Shown: in pieces, positions 10,263 through 21,557 of the stretch | Layout: every line of letters starts with the position of its first letter | Position numbering within the stretch: position 1 is the stretch's first letter | From: Hypericum androsaemum | Taxonomy: Eukaryota > Streptophyta > Magnoliopsida > Malpighiales > Hypericaceae | Assembly (NCBI GenBank): GCA_963995505.1 | Contig: OZ023180.1 | Location: 13,034,689-13,098,688, forward strand | Direction: 5' to 3' | Length of the DNA: 64,000 bases | Program-made: the position numbers and the translations under genes | Notes under the pieces: model-generated | Told to the model about the DNA's origin: nothing | The model's input: the letters and a program-made list of their open reading frames with translations, nothing else | The model's database searches: none

Positions 10263-11396
10263 ATAAACTACAATTACCTAACCCAGTGCAAGTAAGCTCA
10301 AAGCTGTGTTGCCCATTAGTATTCCCCTCGATTATATTCCACATTCCCTCAAAAAATACTATATTCCACATAGTAACTAATGGCAGTGATGCAGGACAAC
10401 AAAGAAGAGCATAAGAAAACAAATTGCTCTAGAAAACATTACATTAAAAATGGAAAAAATTGAAACTTGCTAAATCAGTCCATGAAACCTCACAGCAATT
10501 CTGCATGCTACATTTCTCAACTACAATCGTAACGCAAAAACTCATTCGTACAATACAGGAGGCAAACCAAAAAAGCAAAATGAAGCCAGCATTTGAAAGA
10601 GAAGAGACCAATATCTCAACGAAGTTAACACATTAAAAACATGGTCCAAAAAGCGGAAGCTTGACCGGGAAGACGGCGCGGTCCTCCACCTCAATGTTGA
10701 ACTTGTATGCGACCGAGTGCCCCACCAACACATCTCTCACATCAAACCTGGTCTGGGAAACCCACAACCTAACCCGACAGCCCAAACACCAACATCCAGA
10801 AGAAAAAGGAGCAGGAAATAGCAAAGATGGCTATTTGTGGGTTCAGCCAAAGCACTTTATTTTTGCCACATTGATGATGCACATGTTATAGGTTCTCGCA
10901 GCAATAATGGGATGTTTGTACTCTTTTTCTCTGTTGTTAGGCAGCGACAGGATTTTTCAAAGAGGCCCCTGGCTGCAACCACATATAATAGGTGTGTGGG
11001 TAATGGGTGCGCGTGTCCCTTGAGGTGGGAGGGCAGGATGAATCTCATGTATGAGATACCTCGAGGTTAGGGGTGTTAGGCAGTCAACTTTACTGGGCTT
11101 ATGTCTAGTAGTTGACCTCCCAGACTGCCAGATTGTGGGGTCAGCTGGGATAGATGATAGGCGACATTTTCTTGGCCTGAAGGCTGGGGGCGTCACTCTG
11201 ACTGCCCAACCTGCAAGGTCAGCGGAGATAAATTATAGGTTGGTCGGGCTCTCTCCTGGTCTATCGATCAGAAGACCCCATCTCCTAGACAGCTTAGATT
11301 ATGGGTCTGGAGGGAGGTAGGTCATAGGAAACAATTTGTATTTTGGTGTTTCTTTTCCTTTCTTTATAAAGTTCTTTTTTTCCAAAAAAAAATGTG
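10263..11396 (-). other. Gene-like and unclassified sequence shared by both arms
   Basis: Inverted match to about 44450-45590. On the minus strand around 10760-10650 an exon-like segment reads DVLVGHSVAYKFNIEVEDRA then VFPVKLPLFGPC, preceded by a splice-acceptor-like CCCAG. It resembles a host coding exon, but I cannot name it. The part 10960-11330 is GC-richer with no convincing ORF. Its end near 11370-11396 is a T/A-rich tract. Confidence 0.35.
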
Positions 11397-12500
11397 TTAC
11401 TAGGGATGAGCATTCAAATTATCCGAATTCGAATGATCCAAATTTGAATTATCTGAATCGAAACTATAAGAATTGACTATTTTACTATTCTAATCCGAAT
11501 TTAAATAATGAATTATCCAAAATTCAATTTTTTAATACTAACACATATAATCTGAATTATCCAAATCACAAAATAAATTTTCATGTTTATAATAGAAGGT
11601 TATAATATAAGGATATTCATTAAACCATTATGTTAGTTTTCAATTACCCTTCATAGTCTGATACATCAATAAAGATCAATTTAATTGCAGGAGATTATGT
11701 TGTGTTTAAACCATATTTGAGCTATTTTTTTAAGGAAACAACTACCAAATCATTGACAAAAAGCAACGATAAATCTATAAGATTGAAACCCATTAATCTT
11801 TCACCCTGTTAATCCTTGACCAGTTGACCTGGAAGCCAGTCAGGAAAAAAAATTCAGACAAAGAAGGAGACGAGAAGGAACCAAAAGTTGAGGGTCGTGG
11901 TAGCTAGCGAATCGAGACAAGTCTACGAGTCGGGACGGCAGCATACACTACATGGACCTGTAGGAGAGTGACTAACTAAAATAATTAAGGGTTTCAGGAT
12001 TCATGGTTATCGACAAAAAGCAACGATAACACCATAAGATTGAAACCCATTAATCCTTGACTAGTTGACCTGGAACCCAGTTAGGAAAAAAAATTCAAGA
12101 AAAAGAAGGAGACGAGATGGAACCAAAAGTTGAGGGTCGTGGTAGCCAGCGAATCGAGACTAGTCTATGAGTCGGGACGGCTGCAGACACTACATGGATC
12201 AGGAGGAGAGCGACTAACTAAAATAATTAAGGGTTTCAGGATTAAGACGGGGAGTGGGAAAGGGACTCTAGGTATTTATGGTTTGAGAAAATTGGGGATT
12301 TTTTATTTTGCTAGGCTGGAGACTAAATGCTTATAACCATAAATAACCAAATGCTTATAAGTTATTCCTTTCTCAAAAAAAAAAACTCCCTTAAAAAATT
12401 TATGGTCACAGGAACTTGGTTTGTCATGCAATCAGGCCCATTGCTGGCCCAGGATTAAATTTTGGATAATCTGAATTAGTCATTTGATTAATGGTCAAAA
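11397..12500. repeat. AT-rich block with a 230-bp tandem duplication
   Basis: 11400-11600 is built of GAATTATCCGAATT-like words and begins TAGGGATGAGCATTC, which resembles a hAT-type terminus. 11755-11990 and 12000-12240 are two direct copies of a ~240-bp unit (shared words: CGAATCGAGAC, GTCTACGAGTCGGGACGGC, TTAATCCTTGAC). The right arm carries the same pair at 43590-44070. No conserved protein. No opposite terminus was found, so the transposon call is open. Confidence 0.5.
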
Positions 12501-12812
12501 GAATTTGGCAGCAACAACGCGGCATCAATGTACCTATGACTCCTTGCCTAAAAGATAGAAAAGAAAAAGGGAGAAAAGAGAAGAATGAAAAAGAGCAAGA
12601 AAAAAAAACATATTCCTAGGAGTCTACCGAACCCAAAGGCACAACGCAAATACAATCATCCAAAGAGCATAAAGTTGTGGACTAAACTGCAAATAGATAT
12701 TTGCCACACCAAACTTCATAAAACTCACACAGAATAAAGGGGACACGAAAAGCCTCATAAAGTGTAGTTCAAGTAGCACTAGCAAACAGACATGCCACTA
12801 ACACATGATGAA
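12501..12812. other. Non-coding flank of element C insertion (left-arm copy)
   Basis: Purine-rich at 12550-12610, then a stretch with no convincing ORF. It matches 43011-43330 in reverse. It ends in TAGAC, the left-arm copy of the target site of element C. Confidence 0.45.
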
Positions 12813-13085
12813 TAGACTGTAATGATCACAGGACTAAATAGAAAAAATAGGAATTCTTAGGTGACTGAATTATAATAGGACTTATGAGGTATAAATAGAG
12901 ATAGGAGAGAACTCTAGGAACCATTTTAGATATTTTGACATAATTGATCCTAAGAAACATAACGTTTCTGTTCTTCCTCCCCTTCTTCTATCTCTGTTTT
13001 CCCTCCCTCTATCTTCAATTCTTGAACCCTAATTGTTAGGTTTGTTACAAATTGGTAACAGAGCAAGACAATCCTCAGATTCTTA
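12813..13085 (+). mobile_element. Truncated copy of element C: LTR plus first internal bases
   Basis: TAGAC (12813-12817) is the target duplication seen reversed as GTCTA at 43006-43010. The LTR 12818-13049 is 232 bp, starts TGTAATGATCACAGG, ends TTTGTTACA and carries a TATAAATAG box at 12890. A primer site ATTGGTAACAGAGC follows at 13050. Identity with the right arm stops at about 13085, where element E sequence begins. Confidence 0.88.
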
Positions 13086-13590
13086 CTGCGATGATCCGAC
13101 CTCAACTTTTTTGCAATGATCCGTCCTCAAAAAAGCCTGTGACAATTCGGCCTCAACTACTTTGTGATAATCCAACCTTAATAAAGCCCGCGATGTTACA
13201 TTCGCAACTAAATTGTAATAATCCAACCTTAATGAAGCCCACGATGATTTAGGCTCTTCATAACCCGCGATGATCTGGCCTTCCTCTTTTCTCGATGATC
13301 CAGCCCACAATGATCCGGGCTTCTTCTTTTCCTAATGATTTGTCTTGCGATAATCTAGGACCTACTCGTACACGATAACACAGGCCCTACTCGTCCTGTC
13401 ATGATCCAACTCGTGATAATCCGAGCCCTACTCGTCTTGCGATGATCCAAGCCCTATTCGTCCCGCTATGATCTAAGCCCATAAAAGCCCAGATACATTT
13501 GTCATTTTTCATTCTCAACAATGCCCGCGTGTGGTAATGCTTTGATACAACCCAATGAGAAGGATCACCATGTAACTTTTAACTAATTTG
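13086..13590 (-). repeat. 3' LTR fragment of element E with GATGATCC repeats
   Basis: About 25 degenerate units containing 'CGATGATCC(G)GCC' and 'CCCTACTCGTCC' words, aligned in order with 35960-36310 (both have GATTCGGCCTCAACTACTTT, GATCCAGCCC.CAATGAT, GGGCTTCTTCTTTTC). The start and end of the LTR cannot be fixed, because its outer end is cut at 13085. Confidence 0.55.
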
Positions 13591-14675
13591 TGAGGCTTTT
13601 GTATTTTCACCCTTCTTCACACCATTTGGACAAAAATGACCTTGGCTATATAAAAAGCGAACTTCTTTTCCCTTCTCCCCATTTGCTCATTCCTTAACTC
13701 TCCTCCAACTTACCTCCTCTTTAAAAATGGAAATACTCCTTCTTCAAAAAGAAAATTACCAAGATAAACTCACCTTGGTTTGAAGGCAAGATTGAAGACA
13801 AGTTTTCTCATTCCGGGTTCGCATTTTCATTCTGAACTTGTTTGATCCTCTCTAAACAAACTTTGGCCGACCCTAATCTCAATTTTGACTCAATTTTAGG
13901 GCATAATCGGCCCACCTAGGCTTGGGTATTTTAAGGCATTTTTCCTTCCCTCTTCGTGGTGGCTTGTGTTGTTCATCCTTGTTCTTGAAGATTCACCCAA
14001 AAAAGGTAAGCTCCCCAAGCCTTTGTTTGTATGCCCACAAATTGTTTATTAAAATTCCTTCGGTAGAGTCTCAAGATTTTTTACCATGCCTATAAGGTAT
14101 TTGTAGAAATGTCAAAGTTTAAAGTAGGTTGTACCTTGCACTTTGGATTTTTGAATTTCAAGCTTGGATACTTTCCCACCTTGCACTTTGAAATTTGAAT
14201 TTTGAAACTTGGGCTCCTCCCTCTTATTGAGTTTTTGAAATTCAAAATTGGATTTCCCATCATGTTGTTGTGTTGTTAACTAGGATAGATATGGTAGTGA
14301 GTTGAGCTTGCTTGAGATCGAATTGTTGAACACGTGTAACCTTTCTCGGCTTCAGTTGTTAGTACTTATATGAAGCCCGACCTTAAAAGACTCGGCCGAT
14401 TATCCATTTTAAGAGACCTGACCACCATCGACTTGACCAACTCGTGCAATGATCGGCCCACCCCTGAATGGGCGACGATCGGCCCACCCTGGATGCGCAA
14501 TGATCGGCCCTACTTGGGTTGGCAATGACTCAATTTCCCTTAAGTGGTTGGATGTTGGCCTTGCTTAGGGGAGAGGTTATAGGCAATTTAGAATTGTCAC
14601 CTCCTATCCAAGCTCGACTTTGATGTTGTTGTTTGCCTTGTCTAGCAGGTACTAACTTTAACATGGTAACCCCAT
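13591..14675 (+). promoter_or_regulatory. Presumed promoter and leader of the antisense ORF
   Basis: A strong TATA box (GGCTATATAAAAAGCG, about 13645-13658) points to the plus strand, followed by a pyrimidine-rich leader (CTTCTTTTCCCTTCTCCCC). No ORF is convincing until 14676. Several intron-like T-rich tracts occur, such as one ending TTGTCTAGCAG at about 14648. This is the arrangement expected for an independent antisense transcript starting near the element's 3' LTR. It is an inference from motifs. Confidence 0.4.
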
Positions 14676-15096
14676 GTGAAAAAGTGTCTGATTCTGAATA
14701 TGGATGCTTCTACCTTGGGGGAGGCCATTACCATTGATGACTTCGCGGGAGAGAAGAGTCGTGCTCTTGGCCTCGTAACGATCAACCCAAAGGCCTTTGT
14801 CAAGTTTCTTCCAATTCATGAGGGTGATGCTCCCCTCTATATGGGTAAACGCTCTAGTTTATCTCCATCGAGAGAAAGACTCTACCAGAGGTGGCCTGAC
14901 ATGGATAATGAGTTCTTGATTCCATACGCCTGATGGTATAACTGCCTTATGAAAATACATGAGGCCATATGGGAGAGAGTAGGCACTGCTTCCACGATAT
15001 CCTTCTCCACCTATAGATTTGATCCATGTCTTCCCTTACTGGGTGCCCTGTTACAGTACTGGTGTCCTAGCACCAACACCTTCCTCTTTCATTCAG

Positions 15097-15170
15097 GTAA
15101 AGACACAATGCACTGGTCATCTCCCTTTTTAGTCACGATGTCTCCTAATTGTATTGCACTGGTGTCCTAG
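15097..15170 (+). other. Intron in the antisense PMD ORF
   Basis: GTAAAG...GTCCTAG, 74 bp. Removing it joins NTFLFHS to ASFVGL in frame, at the point where the PMD family is normally continuous. Confidence 0.6.
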
Positions 15171-16424
15171 CATCCTTTGTTGGACTCAGATGTCAGGTAG
15201 TACTATCATCCCTTCTCTACTTCCTGCCTACCCAGTTGGTCTTTGAGGTAGGCTTAAGACTAAAGAAAATGAATGAGAGGAACTTAAGGCCAAAAAGTAG
15301 GACCCAGAGGAGCTTAAAATCAGGTAGAAGGTATACATCAAGTATGTTGATGCTGATGCCTTACAAGCTGATGCTGCCAAGAACAAGGATGAACATGTTG
15401 CTTTCCTGTTATTATGGGTATGTCGCTCCCTCGCGTGCCTCAGTGGTGAATGGGTGTCAACCGATTATGAGAAGCTGGCATACTCTCTGTCCTTGGGCAC
15501 CGAGTAGGCACTAGGAGAGTTTGTCCTCAGTCACCTTTACCATCACATGTCTTCGTATGTCCTTATTCAGAAGCAAAAGGCGCTAAATACCTCTGGTCCT
15601 CTGTGGATAGCGGCCTTGTGACACTTGTCATACTTCCCAGGCCTAGCTTCACCAGCCCCATCCTTGAGCATCCCAGGACCGTGCTATGCTCATACTCTCT
15701 ACCAGGCTCAAGTCGACCAGTCTACCACTATCGAGGAGTACTTTGCCATATTTGACAAAGCCAAGACACATCGCCTTGAGATGCAACCTTTAATTGAAGT
15801 GCATCAAGCAGATCAGACCGTTGACTATAGCTGTAGTCCTTCAGTCCTTCAGTTCGACCTTACCTCTAATAGTGCCAATGAGTGGGTCAATTTCTTACCA
15901 TGAGAGATCTTATGAGCGGCTGTACTGCATGCAAGATGCGGGTTGAGCCATATCACCCTCGCTTTGTTGCCCAAAAACTTGCCTATTGCATGATGTACCT
16001 TTCCTTCCTAGGTACCTCTTCCATAAGTTTTTGGGAAAAGGGGTGGAGAAGTCGAAGGAGTGGAAGAAAGAAAAAAAGGCTCTTGCAGTAAGTGACTTCC
16101 TACTCTCTCCCAGTACCTTAGGGGAGGCCGCATTCAGTAGTGGGGTCATAGCCTATTTCGTTGCCTAGTGGGATAAACTAGACTCTTGGTCTCTTCGTGC
16201 CCTCGAGCTAGCAAAGAAGTTTCCTCTTATTAGGGCAAGGGCAATTAGAAGAAGAAGAAGAAGAAGGCCAAAGAGAGTTCAAAGAAACAGACATCGTCGG
16301 GACTAATCAAATCTATCAGGTCAACCCACGATTCAGTCTCTGGATCGCACAATGACCATTTGGATAAAGCCGACGTTGTTGAGGCTGAGACCCATTTTGA
16401 GGCATCAAGTGATGCCCACTCCCG

Positions 16425-16504
16425 GTGAGGAGGTAACCAGCTTAACCTTGAAACATTTTCTTCGCCTTATCTCTTGGTAATAACTCCTATTTTGTATCCC
16501 ACAG
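16425..16504 (+). other. Intron in the antisense PMD ORF
   Basis: GTGAGG...ATCCCACAG, 80 bp. Splicing joins ...SDAHSR to GTHSDSIYESSGDGEDK in one frame and skips an in-frame TGA. Confidence 0.7.
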
Positions 16505-16635
16505 AGGTACCCACAGTGATTCCATCTATGAATCTTCGGGAGATGGCGAAGATAAAGATACTATGGAGGATGAAGATGGGGATGCTAGTGGGGATGATGA
16601 CACTTCAAAATATAGCCCCAATCCGGAAAGTAAAG

Positions 16636-16703
16636 GTGAGAACTTCCTTCAGGAACCTCTGTTGCATTAGTGATTTTCCTCTAAAAATTGACTCATTTTG
16701 TAG
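16636..16703 (+). other. Intron in the antisense PMD ORF
   Basis: GTGAGA...TTTTGTAG, 68 bp. Splicing joins KYSPNPESK to GPLYATSRQALAAP and preserves phase. Confidence 0.7.
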
Positions 16704-16783
16704 GTCCTCTTTACGCAACTAGCCGTCAGGCCCTTGCTGCCCCTGCTACACACGAAGCCCAGACTCCACCTCCTCCAAGCAAG

Positions 16784-16853
16784 GTAAGCCTTCCTATCAT
16801 ATGCATGGGTGAGGGTATCCAAGCTTCCTGTCTAACCCGTCTTCTAGTTTCAG
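16784..16853 (+). other. Intron in the antisense PMD ORF
   Basis: GTAAGC...GTTTCAG, 70 bp. The next exon opens HHLLMPSTS then a TAG (probably from CAG) and INMGTTSVDPPHTVV in the same frame. Confidence 0.6.
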
Positions 16854-17301
16854 CATCATCTTTTGATGCCTTCAACCTCTTAGCCCGCTATAGATATAAA
16901 CATGGGCACAACAAGTGTAGACCCTCCACACACCGTTGTCCTTACCACTCGCCGACCTAACATGCTACTGCCTGTGATCAAGGGTAAAGAGACACCAGTT
17001 ACGGGTAAGACAATCATTGTGGACAGGCCCGTGTTAAAAGTCCCTCGTGTTCCTCCTCTACCTAAGCCCCTCATGGTCACGACCCTCAACTATTGCATCA
17101 GCTCCTTCGGCTGTCACACCATCTCCAGTGTTCGTGACCACTATACCTGCTTTACTGCCTCCAATCCTCGTGTTACCCCCGTCGCCGGATATTACCACAC
17201 CATCTTTGATGTACACCTTGCCATATGTTGGAAGTTCATCATTGACTCTTGTCACTACTCAGACCACGCTTTCGCTCGATAACAATTACAAATCTGAGAT
17301 G

Positions 17302-17372
17302 GTATGTCTCTTCTAACTATTTTTTCCTTTGAGATTCCTCATCATATTTGTAACCCTTTGAAATCTTCTTAG
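17302..17372 (+). other. Intron in the antisense PMD ORF
   Basis: GTATGT...CTTCTTAG, 71 bp. Splicing joins NNYKSEM to DAFYDNLMVSLSPV in frame. Confidence 0.65.
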
Positions 17373-17704
17373 GATGCCTTTTATGATAACCTCATGGTCA
17401 GCTTAAGTCCAGTTCGAGCTTCCTCCTCCCATATACTCCTGGTGACTAACGTTCCATGTGGCCAATAGGTTATTCCAGACCACCAGGAAGCCATTCGATC
17501 CAAGGTAGAGCGATGCAGGATTGAAGTCATCAATTACATCATCGACTTTATGAGTTGGACAGAGATTGTCTGAGAGTTTGAGCATCCAATAATCGTGATC
17601 GAGTCGCTTGAATACATACAGTCTCATGGAGTGAACGTTCTCTCTGGAAAACTGTATGAGCTGATTCTCGAGCTATTCGACAACTTTGATGACTATCTCC
17701 TAAG

Positions 17705-17764
17705 GTAACCTATTCTGTGTGTAGGACATACTCTCGAGCCATGGTATTAATCTTCCTCTTTCAG
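17705..17764 (+). other. Intron in the antisense PMD ORF
   Basis: GTAACC...CCTCTTTCAG, 60 bp. Splicing joins FDNFDDYLLR to YANNRRNL in frame, just before the coiled-coil exon. Confidence 0.65.
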
Positions 17765-18241
17765 GTATGCAAATAACCGAAGGAATCTCTAAATGGTCCT
17801 CTATTGCCTAAGCAAGGCAAATGCTCACAAAAGGGCATACGAAGAGGCATGTAAAATCCTTAACACCAGATGCGAGGAATTTAAGGGAATTAAGGTGAGG
17901 CGGGTAGAAAAGAGGAACGCGGCTGATGCATTGACTCTGAAGGAGGCCCAACTAGTTGCAGAGTTGGCTCAAGTGAGGTCAGTCCCGGGAGTAACGCAAG
18001 CCGAACTTGTTATGGCTGACCAGGAGAAAAAAGAATTCTTCTAAGCTGAATAGGATTTCAAGACCCGCGTACTCGACAAGGCCAACACCAATTACCAGTC
18101 CTCAGTTGCACTAGAGAAGCAAGAGGAGGCCATCTACGCCAATGATCGAGCAGCAATTGAGATAACGACTTAGCTCCTCCAGGATGTAGTTGATAGTTTT
18201 TACCCCGGCCTCGGGAATTTATGGTCAGGAAATAATGATGA

Positions 18242-20543
18242 TGTCACGACCCAAATTCTGGTCGATGACCGGTATTAGACTTCAACTACTTTAGTTACAA
18301 ACAGAATCTAACGAGCCTCAAACGTATTCAAATTCTTTCAAAACATAAACTATTAGACTTAATATTCTTATATTAAATATTGCTCACCATCTTTAGTTTT
18401 AAATACTGAATTTACAAAAAATCTTATAATTCAAGCTTTGCCATATTAATACATATCCCTATGTTCTTATCATTTATATATTCCTAAGATCAAATTAAAT
18501 TGTGTAACTACGGAACTTCTAGATCAAAAAGAAAAATAAAAATTGGAGACCTCGATGCAAGTCCTGGAGAACAAAGTGGACCTGGTACAATCAAAGTAGA
18601 TCTCTGAATCAATTCACCCATGTACGAGTTCCTGCAAAACTGGTGAGAATGAGCTGAGTATTTTGGAACACTCAGTAAACAAATAAGATATGCATCGCAA
18701 TTTATTTAGCTACTCGATGCACAAGCATATCTAACACATGTATATATCTAACTGAACAAATGGATTATACTGGACATGTACATTATGCAAAAGCCATACT
18801 TATCAAATGGCCAAACAAAACATATAATCACAAAGGCCCAAAACACTTGAGCCAACTACGTAACGTCTCAAACCATCACGCAATTTGACACTTGAACACA
18901 TAATCTTAAACCATATATAAGAACTGACGATCATTCGGCAAGATCTAGATAGTGTCACTCCAATCTCCTCCAAATTGACATCCTTTTGTTCGAATACTTG
19001 GATCCTCTAGTTTCCACAACATCCATCATATGAACAACCTCCTTCAAATATCGAAGGATACAAAACACATACTTTTAACTCGACCAATTTTACAATGGTT
19101 CTAATTTATCTTGAGTAGCCTTATTATGTTTTGTAATACTCAAAACACATTTTCTCAACTTACATTCCCTCATTGGCAGCCTCTAGCTCATTGTTTATAA
19201 ATGTACTTAGGCTATATTACAAACTCTATCAATACAGTTAGCCCTTTATCTTTGGTCCTTGATCTTTTCTTATTGATTCTTAACACTTTCCAAGCACGTT
19301 GATATATGCCCGCTGCCCCAAAGAAGAACCTTTAAATTAGAATAGCTCACGATGGCTCTAACTAACATTAAGAAATAATTTCTACTAAAGACAAAATAAC
19401 TAACTTACCTTTATTCCAATGCGTACTCTTTTACATATTTTTATCTTTACAAATTCCACTATACTCAATATATTTCTAACTAACCCATTATAGTCTTATG
19501 CTCAATATTTTATTATCTACATCTACTATCACCATGGCTCTTGAGTTTCTGCATCGATATATCAATTTCAGCAATTAGATTATTTACCTTCTAGTGTTGA
19601 TTTCAGTAAAAGCTTAAAAATATGTGATGCCTTTAATTTCCCAGATTTCCTTAACCGATCTAACACAATCATTTATTCCTATTTACTTGAAATTCATGTC
19701 CTAACAAATAGTCATTATCACCGTACTTATAATTTAACAGTCAAGCTAAACATACTAAAGATTAAACTTGCCTAGAGCCGATTTAAATTTTACCAATGTT
19801 TGCTCCTTGGTCGTTGCTTTCATTCGCTGGGTCCTTTGTTTTTTTTAAATAATATTCTTGTTGACTGTTTTGGTGAAAGAATGAGCAACTTACCCATTAA
19901 CCATGTTATATAATTTCACCATCTCGACCAAGATAACTACACCGCCTCTTGTTATACTTTTAACTTTGGTGACCAGTTGAACTTATCTATATCACATAAT
20001 GTCAAAGGAATTGTATTTTGGTGGCCTTTTAATGTATTGCCACGTTTTTTCCTTTTTCTTAACTTGCCACCTTTTACATTATAAGCTTGAGTTTGGTAAA
20101 TATTTTACAAGCTGCCACGTTTTCCTCTTTTCATCCTTTCATCTTTTCTTCAACTTATCACACTAATAATGCGCATGGTGGAAAACTCAACGGCCATGCT
20201 ACTAATTTAATATACTTTTAAGTTGTTTTCATTAGATGCCAATATACTTTCGACCAATCGTATTTAAATTAATTTTGGTAATGATTTCAAACTAAGAATG
20301 TTTGCTTCTATATTTTATTCTTTTTAAAACAGTGGCACGTCCAAAATTTAATATACCATCTTAATTAATTTCTCTTTTTACATTACTAACGATGCCAACA
20401 ATTGTAGGTCAAATTGTAACTATGAATCATAAAATGGCCAATTATTGTAGATAATTTCTATCATAATATATTCCTAGCGAATCAAATGACTTAATAATCT
20501 TTATTAAATCCAATTAAGTTAGTTGAAATGTTGGGATATTACT
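18242..20543 (+). mobile_element. Solo LTR with 5-bp target duplication GATGA
   Basis: Starts TGTCACGACCCAAATT and ends GGGATATTACT (final A decayed), typical ends of plant Ty3 LTRs of the TGTCACGACCC type. It is 2302 bp, flanked by GATGA at 18237-18241 and 20544-20548, and no internal region is attached. Removing the LTR and one GATGA rejoins the coiled-coil ORF in frame as GNNDDDAIEADEAQ, which proves the insertion point. An inverted copy of the same LTR family fills 61285-64000. No ORF inside. Confidence 0.93.
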
Positions 20544-20548
20544 GATGA

Positions 20549-20995
20549 TGATGCTATTGAGGCCGATGAAGCTCAGCTTTTCATAAGACCTTTGGGGCCT
20601 GATAAGCCCTTGACTTACTCATGATTTTGTATGCCTTAGATCATCTCATGGCTTGAGATCTTGTGTACCCATTCAGGCATTGCTTACGTCATCTACAATG
20701 TTTGACTTCCATGGCTTTGATCAAACCGTTTTCCTTGATGTATGGATACAAATGAGTAAGCACGGACAACGATTTGGATGGCCTCCAAGGACCGAGAAAG
20801 AAATAACTTTTATTAAGATATAATGGCTCTAGGCAAGCCGAATAAGGCTAAGTACAAAATGATTTGATGACCGTTACAAATGTTACTTAAAGCCGAACGC
20901 GGCTTCTATAATTAATTATCTTCCACCTATTGCGGACCTGGCCCATATGAAAAGCCAACTCAGCTACACCGCCTCCGTCGTCGCCAAGGGCTTAG
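20549..20995. other. Tail-to-tail junction of antisense ORF and pol of element E
   Basis: The plus-strand ORF ends near 20632 (TAG after ...KPLTYS region). The minus-strand integrase ends at 20996. Between them no protein is seen, so the two convergent transcripts would overlap or terminate here. Confidence 0.4.
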
Positions 20996-21446
20996 TTACT
21001 TTCCTCGTCCATGTTCTCGAGTATAATCTTCGAACAACTGATTGTCCACTCCTTTCCACATGCTGGGGCGATAGATTTTCAAGTACAATTCATTTATCGG
21101 TCATTCGTGAACCTCGCCATCGACATCAGTGAGTCGATAAGACCCATTAACGTCATGTACTTTGAATGGTCCTTTCTAGTTGGGAGACCATTTCCTGTGT
21201 TTGGGATCCTTGCGTCCTAATGGAAAGATGACTCTCCACACCAAGTCTCCTCTCTCTAAGTTCTTTTCACGGACCCTCTTATTGTATGCATTTTTTACGG
21301 TCTTCTTTAGTTGGACAATGGCATCTAAAGTTTTTAGTCTCTCTTCAGGAAGGTCTTCAAGGGCAGCTAACATAGCTGAATCATAGTCCAAGCTAGATAC
21401 GTGTATCTGTTCAGCTCTTCTCAGCGATAGTACTGTCAACTCCTAG
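20996..21446 (-). pseudogene. Integrase C-terminal region of element E
   Basis: On the minus strand: LSLRRAEQIHVSSLDYDSAM, LPEERLKTLDAIVQLKKTVK, AYNKRVREKNLERGDLVWRV, FPLGRKDPKHRKWSPN, then GPFKVHDVNGSYRLTDVDGE and YLKIYRPSMW, to a stop at 20996. This is the SH3-like C-terminal DNA-binding part of Ty3/Tat integrase (motifs YNKRV..., GDLVW, KWSPNWEGPF). Two in-frame stops occur, one replacing Trp in KWSPNW. Upstream catalytic domains are absent, because the sequence switches to the LTR of element F at 21447. Confidence 0.82.
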
Positions 21447-21557
21447 GAAATCATAATTGATTGTTTTGATTTCATGTTCCAATCCTCAATTTGAAACCCT
21501 ACTTATTCACTATACTATTTGATTACGTGCTTCATTGTTCACAATTTCCGTACATCA
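21447..21557 (+). repeat. 5' LTR remnant of element F
   Basis: TCATAATTGATTGTTTTGAT... to ...TACATCA, matching the end of the 3' LTR at 31398-31508. Confidence 0.85.

Larger units (their letters stand above)
2184..13085 (+). repeat. Left arm of large inverted duplication
   Basis: Read in reverse complement, this arm matches 42738-57984 block for block: truncated element A against B, copia 5' part, gene-like block, AT-rich block, tandem 230-bp block and the 232-bp LTR. In one stretch compared by eye (around 10420-10645 against 45175-45400) there are only a handful of mismatches in about 220 bp. The outer edge falls inside the LTR of A/B, at a shared ATTGCTT with the neprosin pseudogene. The inner edge falls about 36 bp inside the internal region of element C. 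The arm is about 10.9 kb. The partner is longer because of an insertion of about 4.2 kb. Confidence 0.9.
14676..20632 (+). pseudogene. Antisense plant-mobile-domain ORF of element E, intron-containing
   Basis: The translated exons read RLYQRWPDMDNEFLIPYA, then HEAIWERVGTASTISFSTY, YWCPSTNTFLFHS and SFVGL. This matches the plant mobile domain (PMD) found in MAIN/MAIL1-type proteins and in several transposons. Later exons give a basic KKKKKAKESSKKQ stretch, an acidic GDGEDKDTMEDEDGD stretch, a Pro/Thr-rich part, and a coiled coil (EEACKILNTRCEEFKG, DALTLKEAQLVAELAQV) up to ADEAQLFIRPLGPD. Extra ORFs of this kind, some antisense, are known in the Tat lineage. Their function is not established. 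At least six GT-AG introns of 60-80 bp fit the plus strand. Stops and frameshifts, plus a solo LTR at 18242-20543, break this copy. Confidence 0.7.

Noticed and set aside
11397..12500. hAT DNA transposon
   Set aside because: One end (TAGGGATGAGCA) looks right, but no matching inverted end, 8-bp duplication or transposase could be found.
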